A DNA stretch of 64,000 nt from JAEUTH01 sp039931675 (GCA_039931675.1 JBDTRM010000223.1:1-64000); one strand, 5' to 3'. Shown: positions 6,871 to 16,136, counted from the stretch's first letter. Program-made: numbers and translations. The notes: a model not told the origin generated them from the sequence alone.

Positions 6871-9800
6871 TTACTTTCCTAACTTCTCTAAATATTCCTC
6901 CCCGGGAATACTATGCATTTCACTTTCCCCCGCCACACCGCGCTCATGTTTTTCAGTGGCTTTTATGTTTAGTATTGATATTGCTTTTGCTCCAGCGGCA
7001 GTTGTAATTTCAACAGTATATTTTGAAGGTTGCAAATAATAATTTCCGTCATCAGCTTTTTTCAATTCTGTTTTTTTCTCTTCGGGCTTTTTGTCTTTGT
7101 TCAGGTAAGTGGTGTAATCATTCAGCATGTTTGCATCTAACGTGATATCATATTTCGCAAAATTTAACCCTGCTTCGGCTGTATCGCTTAATGTTTTTAA
7201 AACTTTTCCGTCACTTGTTTTAATATTGATTGTGGTGATGCCATTTGCTTTTGCATAATACGGAATAGTAATGGAAGGTTTGTTGAAAGGCTCTGCTTCA
7301 TACTTTCTTTCCTTGCCCCAATTTGTATTGTGCATTTTGGGTTTGATATTGAAAACATAAACATCTTTTGCAAGCAAGGTATCATTCAACTGCTGAATCA
7401 AATCAACCGAAGCAATGTAAATGCTGCGGCCATGTGTGCCAACTACAATGTCATTATCGCGGGGATGAATTACTAAATCATGCACAGCCACAGCAGGCAA
7501 ATCCTTACTAAAATGCATAAATGTTTTTCCACGGTCTAATGAAACATATAAACCATTATCAGTTCCTACATAAAGTATGTTTTCATTTTTCGGGTCTTCT
7601 TTAATTACGTTTACAGGTTCGTTAGGCAAATCCAAACCGATGCGCGTCCAGTTAGTTCCTTCATCATCGCTTGTATAAATATAAGGTGTAAAGTTGTCGT
7701 TGCGATAAGCGTTTAATGAACAGTAAACTCTGCTCTCTTTATGATTGCTTGCAAACACCCTGCTCACCCATAAATTTTGCGGCAACTTATCAGAGATTTT
7801 ATTCCATGTATTGCCTCCATCTTTTGTAACGTGAATTAAACCGTCATCACTCCCCACATAAATCAACCCGAATTTTTTTGGTGATTCATCAATGGTTGTA
7901 ATCGTTCCGTAAGCCACATCACCTTTGCGTCCACCTTGCGTTAAATCGCCTGATAATGTTTGCCAGTCATCACCTTTATTAAATGAGCGATGAAATTTAT
8001 TGCTACCAAAATAAATAATGTCCTGGTTAAATTTCGAAATCTGAATTGGAGTTTGCCAGTTGAAACGCAATGGAAGTTCACCTAATTCAATTCGTGGTTG
8101 AATAGGTTTTGCATCTGTTGTTTTTTTGTCAATGCGATAATAGTATCCGAATTGAAATCCTGAATATACAGTATTATTATCTCGTGTGTCCACCTGTACC
8201 TTCATGCCGTCACCACCAAGAATAAATTTGTAAGGATACTGTCCTGAATCATACCACCCATAACCAGCTTCGTAAGAACTTGGTCCAGTCCACACACCGT
8301 TATCCTGTAACCCACCGTAAACGTTGTAGGGTTTTTCCATGTCAACTGCAATACCATAAAACTGCCCGACAGCAGGCGTGTTGCATTTGAAATAGGTTTT
8401 GCCTCCATCGTAAGAAATATTCAAACCTCCATCGTTACCGATGATGATATGTCCTTTGCGATTGGGGTCAATGTAGTAAGCATGATAATCACCGTGCATA
8501 TTATCGGCATCAATGGTTTTAAAGGTTTTTCCCGCATCTGTACTTTTCACCACAGTTACACCACCGATGTAAATCTCATTGTCATCAAAAGGGGAAATGC
8601 GAATCTGGCCAAAGTAATATCCATACGTGTAAAAAATATTATCCAGAAATTTCTCATTCATCTTCTTCCATGTTTTACCCGCATCATCAGTGCGGTAAAT
8701 TTCAGGACCTGTAACTTCAGTATCAAATAAAAGAGCATTTGCATCATGAACATAATCAAATAATGCTGAAGGTTTTATTTTATCCTGCCTCACCATTTCT
8801 TTCACACTCTTGGCTGAATATTTTTCGGGGAAATCATTATCATCTAAATAATCATTCAACAACTCATCATCTAAAGCAAGAAAAGTTTCTTTGCTCATTG
8901 TTTGCAAACTGTCTTTCTCTAATTTCTTTTTTGCATCGGGCTTTATCTCTTTCGCTCTTCGCGTTTGATTATCTAACACAGCGTAAACTAAATTTGAATT
9001 GTTTGTTGAAACAGCTAAACCAATTCTTCCCACACCATCACCTTGCGCAAAACCGCTACCCGCAGCAGTTGTAAGACTCCATGTTTCACCACCATCAGTT
9101 GATTTATAAATTCCTGATGTGCTTCCGCTCTCTATCAAATTCCACGCGCGTCTTTCGCGATGCCATGCAGAAGTGTAAAGTGTGTTTGGGTTTTTTGAAT
9201 CAATAGTAAGGTCAATGCAACCGGTGTTGTCATCTATGAATAAAGTTTGTTTCCAGGTTTTTCCACCGTCAAGAGATTTAAAAATTCCCCGCTCTTTGTT
9301 TGGTGTGTAAAGATGCCCGATGCTTGCCACCCAAATAATATCAGGATTGCTTGGGTGTAGAATTATTCTTCCGGTATGATGTGTTTCTTCCAAACCCAAG
9401 CGCGTCCAGGTTTTTCCATTATCCGTTGATTTATAAATACCTACACCGCTATACGAAGAACGCGATGAATTGTTTTCACCTGTTCCAACATAAATTATAT
9501 TGTTACTCCAATCCACAGCAATATCTCCAATGGTCATCACAGCTTCCTTATCAAAAATGGGAGTGAATGAAATTCCGTTGTTATCAGTAAACCATAAACC
9601 TCCACTTGCATAAGCAACATAAAAATGTGTAGGATCAGTTGGTGACACATCTATATCAACTACACGGCCACTCATGATGGTTGGTCCCACATTGCGGAAT
9701 GCAACATTCTTCACCAATGAATTTTCTTCAAGCTTGTTTCGCTGATCAAAACTTTTCAATCGGTCTGCAGCAGTCATTGCTGTTGGCGTTGAGGTGTTGC

Positions 9801-9873
9801 CGGATTTCTTTTGCGAAAAGGAAATTGAAAGTGATGATACAAAGATTAAAGTGAGGACGAGAGGTTTTATCAT
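6871..9873 (-). CDS. Secreted sortilin-like / BNR-repeat beta-propeller protein
   Basis: A 1000-residue exported protein with a signal peptide ending SFSQ. Many Asp-box (BNR, S-x-D-x-G-x-T-W) motifs are visible: STDNGKTW, SLDGGKTW, STDGGETW, TDDAGKTW, STDAGKTF, SYDGGKTY, TKDGGNTW, TSDDEGTNW and SLDRGKTF. They indicate one or two large beta-propellers of the sortilin/VPS10 N-terminal type. This family in Bacteroidota is often annotated as glycosyl hydrolase, but no catalytic residues can be assigned. A C-terminal beta domain follows (about 850-970). No T9SS sorting domain is present; the protein ends EYLEKLGK, so it is likely periplasmic or released. It is a single-gene unit. Confidence 0.85.
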   Translation of the reverse strand: MIKPLVLTLIFVSSLSISFSQKKSGNTSTPTAMTAADRLKSFDQRNKLEENSLVKNVAFRNVGPTIMSGRVVDIDVSPTDPTHFYVAYASGGLWFTDNNGISFTPIFDKEAVMTIGDIAVDWSNNIIYVGTGENNSSRSSYSGVGIYKSTDNGKTWTRLGLEETHHTGRIILHPSNPDIIWVASIGHLYTPNKERGIFKSLDGGKTWKQTLFIDDNTGCIDLTIDSKNPNTLYTSAWHRERRAWNLIESGSTSGIYKSTDGGETWSLTTAAGSGFAQGDGVGRIGLAVSTNNSNLVYAVLDNQTRRAKEIKPDAKKKLEKDSLQTMSKETFLALDDELLNDYLDDNDFPEKYSAKSVKEMVRQDKIKPSALFDYVHDANALLFDTEVTGPEIYRTDDAGKTWKKMNEKFLDNIFYTYGYYFGQIRISPFDDNEIYIGGVTVVKSTDAGKTFKTIDADNMHGDYHAYYIDPNRKGHIIIGNDGGLNISYDGGKTYFKCNTPAVGQFYGIAVDMEKPYNVYGGLQDNGVWTGPSSYEAGYGWYDSGQYPYKFILGGDGMKVQVDTRDNNTVYSGFQFGYYYRIDKKTTDAKPIQPRIELGELPLRFNWQTPIQISKFNQDIIYFGSNKFHRSFNKGDDWQTLSGDLTQGGRKGDVAYGTITTIDESPKKFGLIYVGSDDGLIHVTKDGGNTWNKISDKLPQNLWVSRVFASNHKESRVYCSLNAYRNDNFTPYIYTSDDEGTNWTRIGLDLPNEPVNVIKEDPKNENILYVGTDNGLYVSLDRGKTFMHFSKDLPAVAVHDLVIHPRDNDIVVGTHGRSIYIASVDLIQQLNDTLLAKDVYVFNIKPKMHNTNWGKERKYEAEPFNKPSITIPYYAKANGITTINIKTSDGKVLKTLSDTAEAGLNFAKYDITLDANMLNDYTTYLNKDKKPEEKKTELKKADDGNYYLQPSKYTVEITTAAGAKAISILNIKATEKHERGVAGESEMHSIPGEEYLEKLGK

Positions 9874-9976
9874 GGAGTTTTATTTTGACGGTGGTAAATG
9901 TATGCGATTAGAATATTACGGGTTATTCTTAATTGCAAAGGTTCGGTTAAATTAATAAGGTCAGTTTATTCTCGTA

Positions 9977-10010
9977 AATTTTCGGAAAGTGGAAGGAACT
10001 TTCCGAAAGT
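9977..10010. repeat. TTTCGGAAAGT palindromic repeat, copy 1
   Basis: TTTTCGGAAAGT (9979-9990) pairs with ACTTTCCGAAAGT (9998-10010) across GGAAGGA. The same element is at 13436-13468. Each arm is itself nearly self-complementary. Confidence 0.8.
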
Positions 10011-10094
10011 AAAAACCCGGAACAATAATAACCTTCGAGGTTTTTTTCAACATCAAAGGTTTTTCACGGAGCGGTTTTGTATTCAGTAAAAATT

Positions 10095-10667
10095 TCAATA
10101 CCGAACAGATTTACTTAACCCGGTGCCAAGAGTAACAAAATTAATATTGAGTACGAGCGACACTTTATGCATACCTGTTAAAGTTTCATTGTTTAACGGT
10201 TGCGAATAGCTATAGTTAAGACTCAAAACTCCTGATGCCGAAATGCCCGCCATCACGCCAAGTCTGAAATCGTTTTGTGTAAATTTTTGCGTTGCATAAT
10301 TTTCGGCAAACACTCCTGCATTTAAACCAAAGAGGTTATGATATATGCGATAATAGTTCATACCTAACCGCTGACCCCATAAAAGTTCATTTCCAAAATT
10401 AATACTAAAACCTAAAGCAGGCCCAACGATATGAGCATATACTCCTTTTTCTATTGTGTCTTTTTTTGAATAGGCATTGAGATAATTCAATCCTAAATAA
10501 AAGCCATTTGTATTTTGATATTCATAAGCCGCATCTAATCCGAATGCTTTCTCATATCTTTTATTTGTTTTAGAAGTGTCGGGTGCAATGATTTGCGCAT
10601 TACAATGATTTGCAAAAAACAAATTGCAGTTACAGTATAAAACATAAAGGATAAGCATCGGTTTCAT
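10095..10667 (-). CDS. Predicted outer-membrane beta-barrel protein
   Basis: I place the start at the internal ATG at 10667 (190 residues), because the signal peptide MKPMLILYVLYCNCNLFFAN begins there. The upstream extension to 10730 adds no plausible signal. The mature chain has amphipathic barrel-like strands (NGFYLGLNYLNAYS, GPALGFSINFGNELLWGQRLG, GVLSLNYSYSQPL) and ends FVTLGTGLSKSVRY. It resembles small Bacteroidota barrels of unknown role; no specific family is recognised. It is a single-gene unit between repeat elements. Confidence 0.6.
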   Translation of the reverse strand: MKPMLILYVLYCNCNLFFANHCNAQIIAPDTSKTNKRYEKAFGLDAAYEYQNTNGFYLGLNYLNAYSKKDTIEKGVYAHIVGPALGFSINFGNELLWGQRLGMNYYRIYHNLFGLNAGVFAENYATQKFTQNDFRLGVMAGISASGVLSLNYSYSQPLNNETLTGMHKVSLVLNINFVTLGTGLSKSVRY

Positions 10668-10746
10668 TTGAAAGTATCTAATGAATGACGTAAAGATAAC
10701 TGTTGAGAAAGAATAGAAAAAATCTTTCACTTAAGTCATTTGTTTG

Positions 10747-10814
10747 TGGTTGGTGTTTTTTCACTAACCACCGTAAGCGCTCTCGGTAAATGGTTGGTAA
10801 AAAAACACCAACCA
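10747..10814. repeat. GGTTGGTG double-hairpin repeat, copy 1
   Basis: Left arm 10747-10770 and right arm 10791-10814 are 24-bp near-perfect reverse complements. Each arm is itself a small hairpin: TTGGTG-T6-CACTAA and TTGGTA-A6-CACCAA. The spacer holds AGCGCTCTC, which recurs as AGCACTCTC in the second copy at 52207-52270. Confidence 0.8.
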
Positions 10815-10862
10815 TACGCAGCCTGAACTTTTTAACTCGCGGGTTTTGGGGACGAAACTAAA

Positions 10863-11624
10863 CTAACGGCTTCCCTGTTTAAACTTTGAAATAGCATTTC
10901 GTGTAAAATCACTCAACACTAATTTACCGCTCATCTCAGCACGTTCAATTAAAAGTGTATCCCAATTATCCGTTCCCTGCCAGAATGCTTTTTTTAAAAG
11001 ATGCATTGCTTCGGGATTTGAATTTGATAAACGTTCCGCTAAAGCTTTTACTGCTTCATCTAACTCCTCTATCGTCTTAAAAATGTCAACATACAAACCT
11101 TTATTTTTTGCCCATTGAGCATCGCGCCACTCTGTTGCATTAATTGATAATTCGCAAAAAGCAGATGTTCCGATTTTTCGTTCAACAGCCGGACCAACCA
11201 CAAACGGACCGATACCGACAGCGAGTTCACTTAACTTAACCGATGCGCCTTCAACAGCAAGTGTATAATCGGCAGCACTTGCAAGACCAACGCCACCGCC
11301 AACCGCTTTGCCCTGCACACGTGCAATAACAAACTTTGGCGCTTTGCGCATTGCATTTATAACGCCTGCAAAACCGCTGAAAAATCTCTTTCCGGTTTCC
11401 AAATCATTTATAGTAATCAATTCATCAAATGAAGCTCCTGCACAAAATGCTTTTTCGCCTTCACTTTTTAAAACGATGACTTTTGCTTCAGGATTATTTC
11501 CCGCCTTGGTAATTTCATCAGCAAGTGTTCTTAGAATTTCTCCGGGCAATGAATTGCTTTGTGGATGAAAAAATGAAATGGTTGCAATACCGTTTTCGAT
11601 TGTGGTTTTTACTTCTCCGTTCAT
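10863..11624 (-). CDS. Enoyl-CoA hydratase/isomerase family protein
   Basis: A 253-residue crotonase-fold protein. KAFCAGASFDELI and GKAVGGGVGLASAADYTLA are the two oxyanion-hole regions that bind the acyl-CoA thioester. The N-terminal IATISFFHPQSNSLPGEIL matches the family's first strands. The crotonase catalytic glutamate positions are not clearly conserved, so hydratase versus isomerase activity is undecided. It probably acts in fatty-acid or aromatic acyl-CoA catabolism in the cytosol. It is a single gene, with no beta-oxidation partner nearby. Confidence 0.85.
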   Translation of the reverse strand: MNGEVKTTIENGIATISFFHPQSNSLPGEILRTLADEITKAGNNPEAKVIVLKSEGEKAFCAGASFDELITINDLETGKRFFSGFAGVINAMRKAPKFVIARVQGKAVGGGVGLASAADYTLAVEGASVKLSELAVGIGPFVVGPAVERKIGTSAFCELSINATEWRDAQWAKNKGLYVDIFKTIEELDEAVKALAERLSNSNPEAMHLLKKAFWQGTDNWDTLLIERAEMSGKLVLSDFTRNAISKFKQGSR

Positions 11625-11666
11625 ATTAAAATTTAGAATAATAAATTTAGAATTAAGAATCGCTGG

Positions 11667-12074
11667 TTAAAGTTCTTTTACTGTTCCGCTGAATTCAATA
11701 CTTGGCACAGCATGATCAGTAATTGATGATGCGACAGGAATGGTATCGTTGTAAAATATCTGCACTTTGTAATTGTCTTCAATGGCTTGTGTCGAATCAA
11801 CGTAGTCCACTTTTAAATAATATTCTTCTTCCTGGTAAACAAAATGATCTGTCTTCCATGTGCTGCCATCACTGGTCCATTCTATAGGTTTGCGGGTTTT
11901 ACTATCAAAGTAATAATCATTGTTGCAATTGATGACCACTTTATTTCCTGCTTTAACTTTTACTGCATAGGTAACTTTAACTGTAGTGAATAAACTCTTC
12001 TTGCACGAGTTCAGCATGAAGCCGGTTGCAAATAACAAAATGATGATGATTTTTTGTTTCAATGAAATTTTCAT
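11667..12074 (-). CDS. Predicted lipoprotein, function unknown
   Basis: I choose the ATG at 12074 (135 residues) because it gives a standard lipoprotein signal: MKISLKQKIIIILLFATGF then the lipobox LNSC at residues 21-24. A longer reading to 12179 would bury this signal. The mature part (about 110 residues) is beta-rich, with KVTYAVKVKAGNKVVINCNN and KVQIFYNDTIPVASSI. Short Bacteroidota lipoproteins of this kind have no assigned role. The gene is divergent from purQ, with a palindromic repeat (12140-12157) between them. Confidence 0.65.
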   Translation of the reverse strand: MKISLKQKIIIILLFATGFMLNSCKKSLFTTVKVTYAVKVKAGNKVVINCNNDYYFDSKTRKPIEWTSDGSTWKTDHFVYQEEEYYLKVDYVDSTQAIEDNYKVQIFYNDTIPVASSITDHAVPSIEFSGTVKEL

Positions 12075-12139
12075 AGCGACCAAAATTAATTTGTTTAATG
12101 ATACCCCAACGAAAAATGTTGAAGGAAAATTATTATATA

Positions 12140-12157
12140 GACAGATTGCTAATCTGT
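12140..12157. repeat. ACAGATTGCTAATCTGT repeat, copy 1
   Basis: An 18-bp sequence (GACAGATTGCTAATCTGT) that is nearly self-complementary. An identical copy lies at 45129-45146, upstream of tRNA-Arg(CCG). Here it lies 43 bp before the purQ promoter -33 element, between divergent genes. Confidence 0.8.
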
Positions 12158-12182
12158 GCGACAAAAGAAAATCAATCAATCT

Positions 12183-12212
12183 TTTGATACAGAAATATAA
12201 GGTTTACTTTTG
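12183..12212 (+). promoter_or_regulatory. Putative purQ promoter
   Basis: TTTG at 12183-12186, an 18-bp spacer and TACTTTTG at 12205-12212 fit the Bacteroidota promoter pattern (TTTG, about 19 bp, TAnnTTTG). The purQ start codon is 24 bp downstream of the -7 box. Confidence 0.6.
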
Positions 12213-12235
12213 CTGAGAATAAAAATTATCAAAAA

Positions 12236-12940
12236 ATGAAATTCGGAGTTGTAGTTTTTCCGGGATCGAATTGCGATCAGGATATGATAGATGTGCTTGA
12301 CGGCATGAAAGAAAATTATGCTGTTGAAGTTGTAAAGCTTTGGCATAAAGAACATGATTTACAAGGTTGCGAAATGATTATCCTTCCGGGAGGTTTCAGT
12401 TATGGCGATTATTTGCGATCGGGTGCTATTGCACGATTTTCTCCGATTATGCAGGAGGTTATTGAGTTTGCCAACAAAGGCGGTTTGGTATTGGGAATTT
12501 GCAATGGGTTCCAGATTTTATGTGAAGCCGGTTTATTGCCTGGTGCATTGATGCATAATAATTCGCGAAAATTTATTTGCCGTAATGTATATATCAAAGC
12601 TGTTAGCGATGAAACTTTTATCACCTCAAAACTTAGCACCAACAAAGCACTTAAAATCCCAATTGCACATGCCGAAGGAAAATTTTATGCCCCCGATGAT
12701 GTAGTGAAACAGATTTATGATAACAACCAAATCGTGTTTAAATATTGTGATGCCAACGGTGCAATAACTGCCGATTCAAATCCCAACGGTTCAATGGATA
12801 ACATAGCCGGTGTAACTAATAAAACTAAAAATGTTTTTGGTATGATGCCTCACCCTGAGCGTGCATGCGATCCTAACCTTGGCAACATGGATGGCATGCA
12901 AATTTTTAAAAGTATTATGAATTCGGTGGCAGTGTTTTGA
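12236..12940 (+). CDS. purQ: Phosphoribosylformylglycinamidine synthase subunit PurQ
   Basis: A 234-residue class I glutamine amidotransferase. It supplies ammonia from glutamine to PurL for conversion of FGAR to FGAM in purine biosynthesis. The nucleophile Cys89 lies in LVLGICNGFQIL, and the catalytic His/Glu pair is in MPHPERACD. GGFSYGDYLRSGAIARF is the PurQ signature. Its length is normal for a stand-alone PurQ, so a separate small PurL (and PurS) should exist elsewhere. purD (46375) and a PurF-like gene (52418) are also in the window but not adjacent, so the pathway is scattered. Confidence 0.95.
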   Translation: MKFGVVVFPGSNCDQDMIDVLDGMKENYAVEVVKLWHKEHDLQGCEMIILPGGFSYGDYLRSGAIARFSPIMQEVIEFANKGGLVLGICNGFQILCEAGLLPGALMHNNSRKFICRNVYIKAVSDETFITSKLSTNKALKIPIAHAEGKFYAPDDVVKQIYDNNQIVFKYCDANGAITADSNPNGSMDNIAGVTNKTKNVFGMMPHPERACDPNLGNMDGMQIFKSIMNSVAVF

Positions 12941-13047
12941 AATGGATTACTGTTTTGGGTTGATGGTTTACGGTTATTTGCATTTCAAAATTCGAAATTC
13001 AATTGTTCTTAATTCTATACTTATTGAGAAGTCCCCTTTGCTCGAGA

Positions 13048-13069
13048 TCGGGATGGTATCCCGAGTTAC
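13048..13069. repeat. TCGGGATGGTATCCCGA repeat, copy 1
   Basis: A 22-bp sequence identical to 48894-48915, with a hairpin core CGGGAT-GGT-ATCCCG followed by AGTTAC. In both places it sits a few bases after the stop codon of a minus-strand gene, here ybaB (9 bp away). Confidence 0.8.
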
Positions 13070-13078
13070 ATTCGCCCG

Positions 13079-13387
13079 CTAAAACAACCCCGGAATATTT
13101 GGCAGCATTCCTTTTCCAGACGCCATCATTTCTTTTTCACTTATATTTTGTGCCTCCTCCAACGCCTTGCTGAATGCAAGTTCTAAGTAATCAATCAGTT
13201 CTTCCTTGCGTTCAGGAAGGCACATTGCATCTTCAATTTCAATTTTTTTAATGGTGCGGTTAGCGGTCATCTCTACAGTTACTGCGCCATCACCTGCACT
13301 TCCTGTTACAATAACATTATCAAGTTTGGATTTGGCTTCATCCATTTTTTGCTTTAGCTCATTGAGCTTGTTTATCATGTCAAACAT
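13079..13387 (-). CDS. YbaB/EbfC-family nucleoid-associated protein
   Basis: A 102-residue protein of typical YbaB length. It starts with the helical segment MFDMINKLNELKQKMDEAKSKL, followed by the beta core GDGAVTVEMTANRTIKKIEI and a C-terminal helix (LELAFSKALEEAQNISEKEM). The family forms dimers that bind DNA without strong sequence preference. In many bacteria it neighbours dnaX and recR; here neither is adjacent. Two near-identical stretches containing TTTGATTTACGATTTG lie directly upstream of the gene. Confidence 0.85.
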   Translation of the reverse strand: MFDMINKLNELKQKMDEAKSKLDNVIVTGSAGDGAVTVEMTANRTIKKIEIEDAMCLPERKEELIDYLELAFSKALEEAQNISEKEMMASGKGMLPNIPGLF

Positions 13388-13435
13388 TTTGATTTACGAT
13401 TTGAGATTTTTGATTTACGATTTGTGTTTGGGAAA

Positions 13436-13468
13436 ACTTTCGGAAAGTTGAAGGAACTTTCCGAAAGT
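13436..13468. repeat. ACTTTCGGAAAGT palindromic repeat, copy 2
   Basis: ACTTTCGGAAAGT (13436-13448) and ACTTTCCGAAAGT (13456-13468) pair across TGAAGGA. It is the same family as 9977-10010, here with perfect arms. Confidence 0.85.
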
Positions 13469-13593
13469 AGTTCGATTGTAAACTCTTTTCAATTTTTCTT
13501 TTTAATTTATTCGCAACAAAACTATAATTCTTATCCGCATTATTTATCACCAAATTTCAGATACTTTGGGCGATTATTTAGTCATGGTATATT

Positions 13594-14013
13594 TTGAATT
13601 CATCCAAACAACATTTTAGGTTTAAAAAAGAAGAACGCCTTTGCAGCAAAAAAATTTTTGAAGAATTAGCTGTGGGAAAAAATTCCTTTTTCAGTCATCC
13701 GATAAAATTAATATGGCTGCAAAAGGAAACGCTTCCCGATGATGCCCTTGTGCAGGCTGCATTTACGGTGCCTAAACGATTGTTTAAAAAAGCTGTTGAC
13801 CGGAATAGAATCAAACGCATCATGCGCGAAGCTTACCGTTTAAACAAACACTATTTGTATGAAGATTGCATTGCAAAAAACAAAAGACTTGCATTGCTGT
13901 TTGTTTACGTGGCTAAGGATTCACCTAACTTTAACTTGATGCAGGAAAAATTACTTTTACTTTTACAACGCTTGATGAAAAACGGTCATAAACAAAATCA
14001 TTCTGCCAATTAA
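13594..14013 (+). CDS. rnpA: Ribonuclease P protein component
   Basis: A 139-residue basic protein that assists the RNase P RNA in cutting tRNA 5' leaders. The RNA-binding signature KKAVDRNRIKRIMREAYRL is clear. The N-terminal FRFKKEERLCSKKIFEELA is the usual start for Bacteroidota RnpA. The only start that fits is TTG at 13594: the upstream ATG at 13584 is out of frame, and an in-frame TAG lies at 13579. It is followed at 44 bp by yidD, the conserved rnpA-yidD order. The rpmH gene normally found before rnpA is not adjacent. Confidence 0.93.
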   Translation: MNSSKQHFRFKKEERLCSKKIFEELAVGKNSFFSHPIKLIWLQKETLPDDALVQAAFTVPKRLFKKAVDRNRIKRIMREAYRLNKHYLYEDCIAKNKRLALLFVYVAKDSPNFNLMQEKLLLLLQRLMKNGHKQNHSAN

Positions 14014-14057
14014 ATCCCCAATTAAAAATTATCTGTTGAACATTTTTACAATTGAAA

Positions 14058-14282
14058 ATGATTAATAAAATTTTAAGTGCAATATTTTTAGGATTCATCA
14101 GTTTTTATAAAAATGCAATATCACCATTACTTCCCGCTTCATGCCGTTATTCGCCAACATGCTCAGCCTATGGTGCTGAGGCAATAAAAAAACATGGCGC
14201 TTATAAAGGTGGCTGGTTAACAATTAAAAGATTTTTATCGTGTCATCCTTGGGGCGGAAGCGGATATGACCCGGTTCCATAG
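14058..14282 (+). CDS. yidD: Membrane protein insertion efficiency factor YidD
   Basis: A 75-residue protein beginning at the ATG at 14058; an in-frame TTG two codons earlier is less likely. The CRYSPTCSAYGAEAIKKHG and FLSCHPWGGSGYDPVP motifs with three conserved cysteines identify YidD. It is a peripheral inner-membrane protein that aids YidC-dependent insertion. It follows rnpA, as in most bacteria, while yidC itself is not next to it here. Confidence 0.93.
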   Translation: MINKILSAIFLGFISFYKNAISPLLPASCRYSPTCSAYGAEAIKKHGAYKGGWLTIKRFLSCHPWGGSGYDPVP

Positions 14283-14381
14283 TGAAATGAAAAATGTAAA
14301 ATGAAGAATTATAAATTATAAATCACCAACCTGAAACTTTATACTTAATTAAAATTCGTAATCAAAAATTGAAAGTTTAAT

Positions 14382-16052
14382 ATGAAATTAGCTAAGAAAA
14401 TTAAAATCGGAATTATTGCAGGAGCCTTGTCTGTGGCAGGTTTGGGGCTGTACAGTTTCAGTGATGACTATTTCGAGATATCACGCAACCTCGACATTTT
14501 CGCATCACTCTATCGCGAATTGAATACTTATTACGTTGATGAAACCAAACCTGGAGAGTTAATGAAAACCGGCATTGATGCAATGCTCGAGTCGCTTGAT
14601 CCTTACACCAATTACATACCTGAGTCTGAAATTGAAGACTATCGTTTTATGACTACTGGTCAGTACGGTGGCATAGGTGCATTGATTGCAAAAAAAGGAG
14701 AATATGTAGTTATTACCGATCCTTATGAAGGATTTCCTGCTCAAAAAGGCGGACTGCTTGCAGGTGATGTAATTATAGAGATTGATGGAAAAGCATTGAA
14801 CGGAAAAAACAGTGATGATGTAAGCAAGATTTTAAAAGGTCAGCCTGGAACAAATGTGAAGTTGGTTATTAAGCGCGAAGGCGAATCAAAAAATATTGAA
14901 AAAACACTTACGCGAGAAGAGATAAAAATTCCTGCAGTTCCATACAGCGGAGTTATTGGTGACGGAACTATAGGCTACATAAGGCTTTCAAGCTTTACTG
15001 AAAACTGCGGACAGGAAGTTAAGGATGCCTACACCAAATTGAAAACTGAAAACAATATCAAATCCTTAGTGCTTGATTTGCGTGGGAATCCCGGAGGTTT
15101 ATTAAACGAGGCCGTTAACATGGTGAACTTATTTGTGCCAAAAGGTACAGATGTAGTGGACACAAAAGGAAAGGTTAAAGAGTGGGACAAAAATTATAAA
15201 GCTTTGAATACACCTGTTGATGCGGATATGCCGCTTGCAGTTTTGGTAAACAGCGGCTCTGCTTCTGCTTCAGAAATTGTTTCAGGGAGCATACAGGATT
15301 TAGATCGTGGAATTATTATCGGTCAGCGGAGTTACGGCAAAGGATTGGTGCAAACTACACGCCCATTAAGTTACAATGCACAGTTAAAAGTAACTACAGC
15401 AAAATACTATATTCCAAGCGGACGGTGTATTCAGGCATTAGATTACACACATCGCAACCCTGATGGAAGTGTGGGCAAGGTTCCTGATTCATTGATGACT
15501 CAATTTAAAACTAAAGGGGGTCGTATCGTTTATGATGGTGGTGGCATCATGCCTGATTTTATTACTGATATTGATACCGGAAGCAGTATTGCTTCAAGTC
15601 TTTCATCTAAATTTTTGATTTTTGATTATGCTACCCGTTATCGCAATGGGCACCCAACTATTGCAACTGCTAAAGATTTTCATTTAACTGATGCTGAATA
15701 TACAGATTTCGTAACCTGGCTCAATGATAAAGATTATGACTACACCACACGAAGCGAAAAAATTATTGATGATTTAAAAACGGCTGCACAACGTGATAAA
15801 TATTATGATGAAGCAAAAGTTGAGTACGATGCTTTAAAGAAAAAATTGAGTCATAATAAACAGGCAGATTTGATGCGCCAAAAAACTGAAATTCGAGAAA
15901 TGTTAGAAAACGAAATCGTATCACGTTACTACTTTCAAAAGGGTCGTACTGAAAATGAATTTGTTTATGACAAGGAAGTGAAAAAAGCAATTGAAGCATT
16001 AAGCGATAAAGCAGTTTATACTTCAATTATGAATACAAATCATTCAAAATAA
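14382..16052 (+). CDS. S41-family C-terminal processing protease (CtpA-like)
   Basis: A 556-residue exported serine protease. An N-terminal membrane anchor or signal (about residues 8-26) is followed by a helical region, a PDZ domain (about 88-170) and the S41 catalytic domain. The catalytic serine lies in SGSASASEIVSG (291-302) and the general-base lysine is Lys320 in SYGKG. LVLDLRGNPGGLL is the typical S41 strand. The C-terminal 130 residues are helical and charged. It would trim periplasmic proteins from their C-termini, with PDZ choosing the substrate. A terminator at 16091-16127 ends the transcript. Confidence 0.92.
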   Translation: MKLAKKIKIGIIAGALSVAGLGLYSFSDDYFEISRNLDIFASLYRELNTYYVDETKPGELMKTGIDAMLESLDPYTNYIPESEIEDYRFMTTGQYGGIGALIAKKGEYVVITDPYEGFPAQKGGLLAGDVIIEIDGKALNGKNSDDVSKILKGQPGTNVKLVIKREGESKNIEKTLTREEIKIPAVPYSGVIGDGTIGYIRLSSFTENCGQEVKDAYTKLKTENNIKSLVLDLRGNPGGLLNEAVNMVNLFVPKGTDVVDTKGKVKEWDKNYKALNTPVDADMPLAVLVNSGSASASEIVSGSIQDLDRGIIIGQRSYGKGLVQTTRPLSYNAQLKVTTAKYYIPSGRCIQALDYTHRNPDGSVGKVPDSLMTQFKTKGGRIVYDGGGIMPDFITDIDTGSSIASSLSSKFLIFDYATRYRNGHPTIATAKDFHLTDAEYTDFVTWLNDKDYDYTTRSEKIIDDLKTAAQRDKYYDEAKVEYDALKKKLSHNKQADLMRQKTEIREMLENEIVSRYYFQKGRTENEFVYDKEVKKAIEALSDKAVYTSIMNTNHSK

Positions 16053-16090
16053 ATGTGGTGATGGTTTAAGCACTTTAAAATATTTCATAT

Positions 16091-16127
16091 AAAAAGCAGT
16101 TAGTTCTAAAAATTAACTGCTTTTTTG
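16091..16127 (+). terminator. Rho-independent terminator of the S41 protease gene
   Basis: AAAAAGCAGTTA (16091-16102) pairs with TAACTGCTTTTT (16114-16125), with an 11-base loop and a run of six T at 16121-16126. It ends just before the next gene, on the same strand. Confidence 0.9.
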
Positions 16128-16136
16128 TTTACTTAT

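Noticed and set aside
13594..13596. ATG at 13584 as the rnpA start
   Set aside because: It is out of frame with the rnpA sequence, and an in-frame stop separates the region; TTG at 13594 is used.
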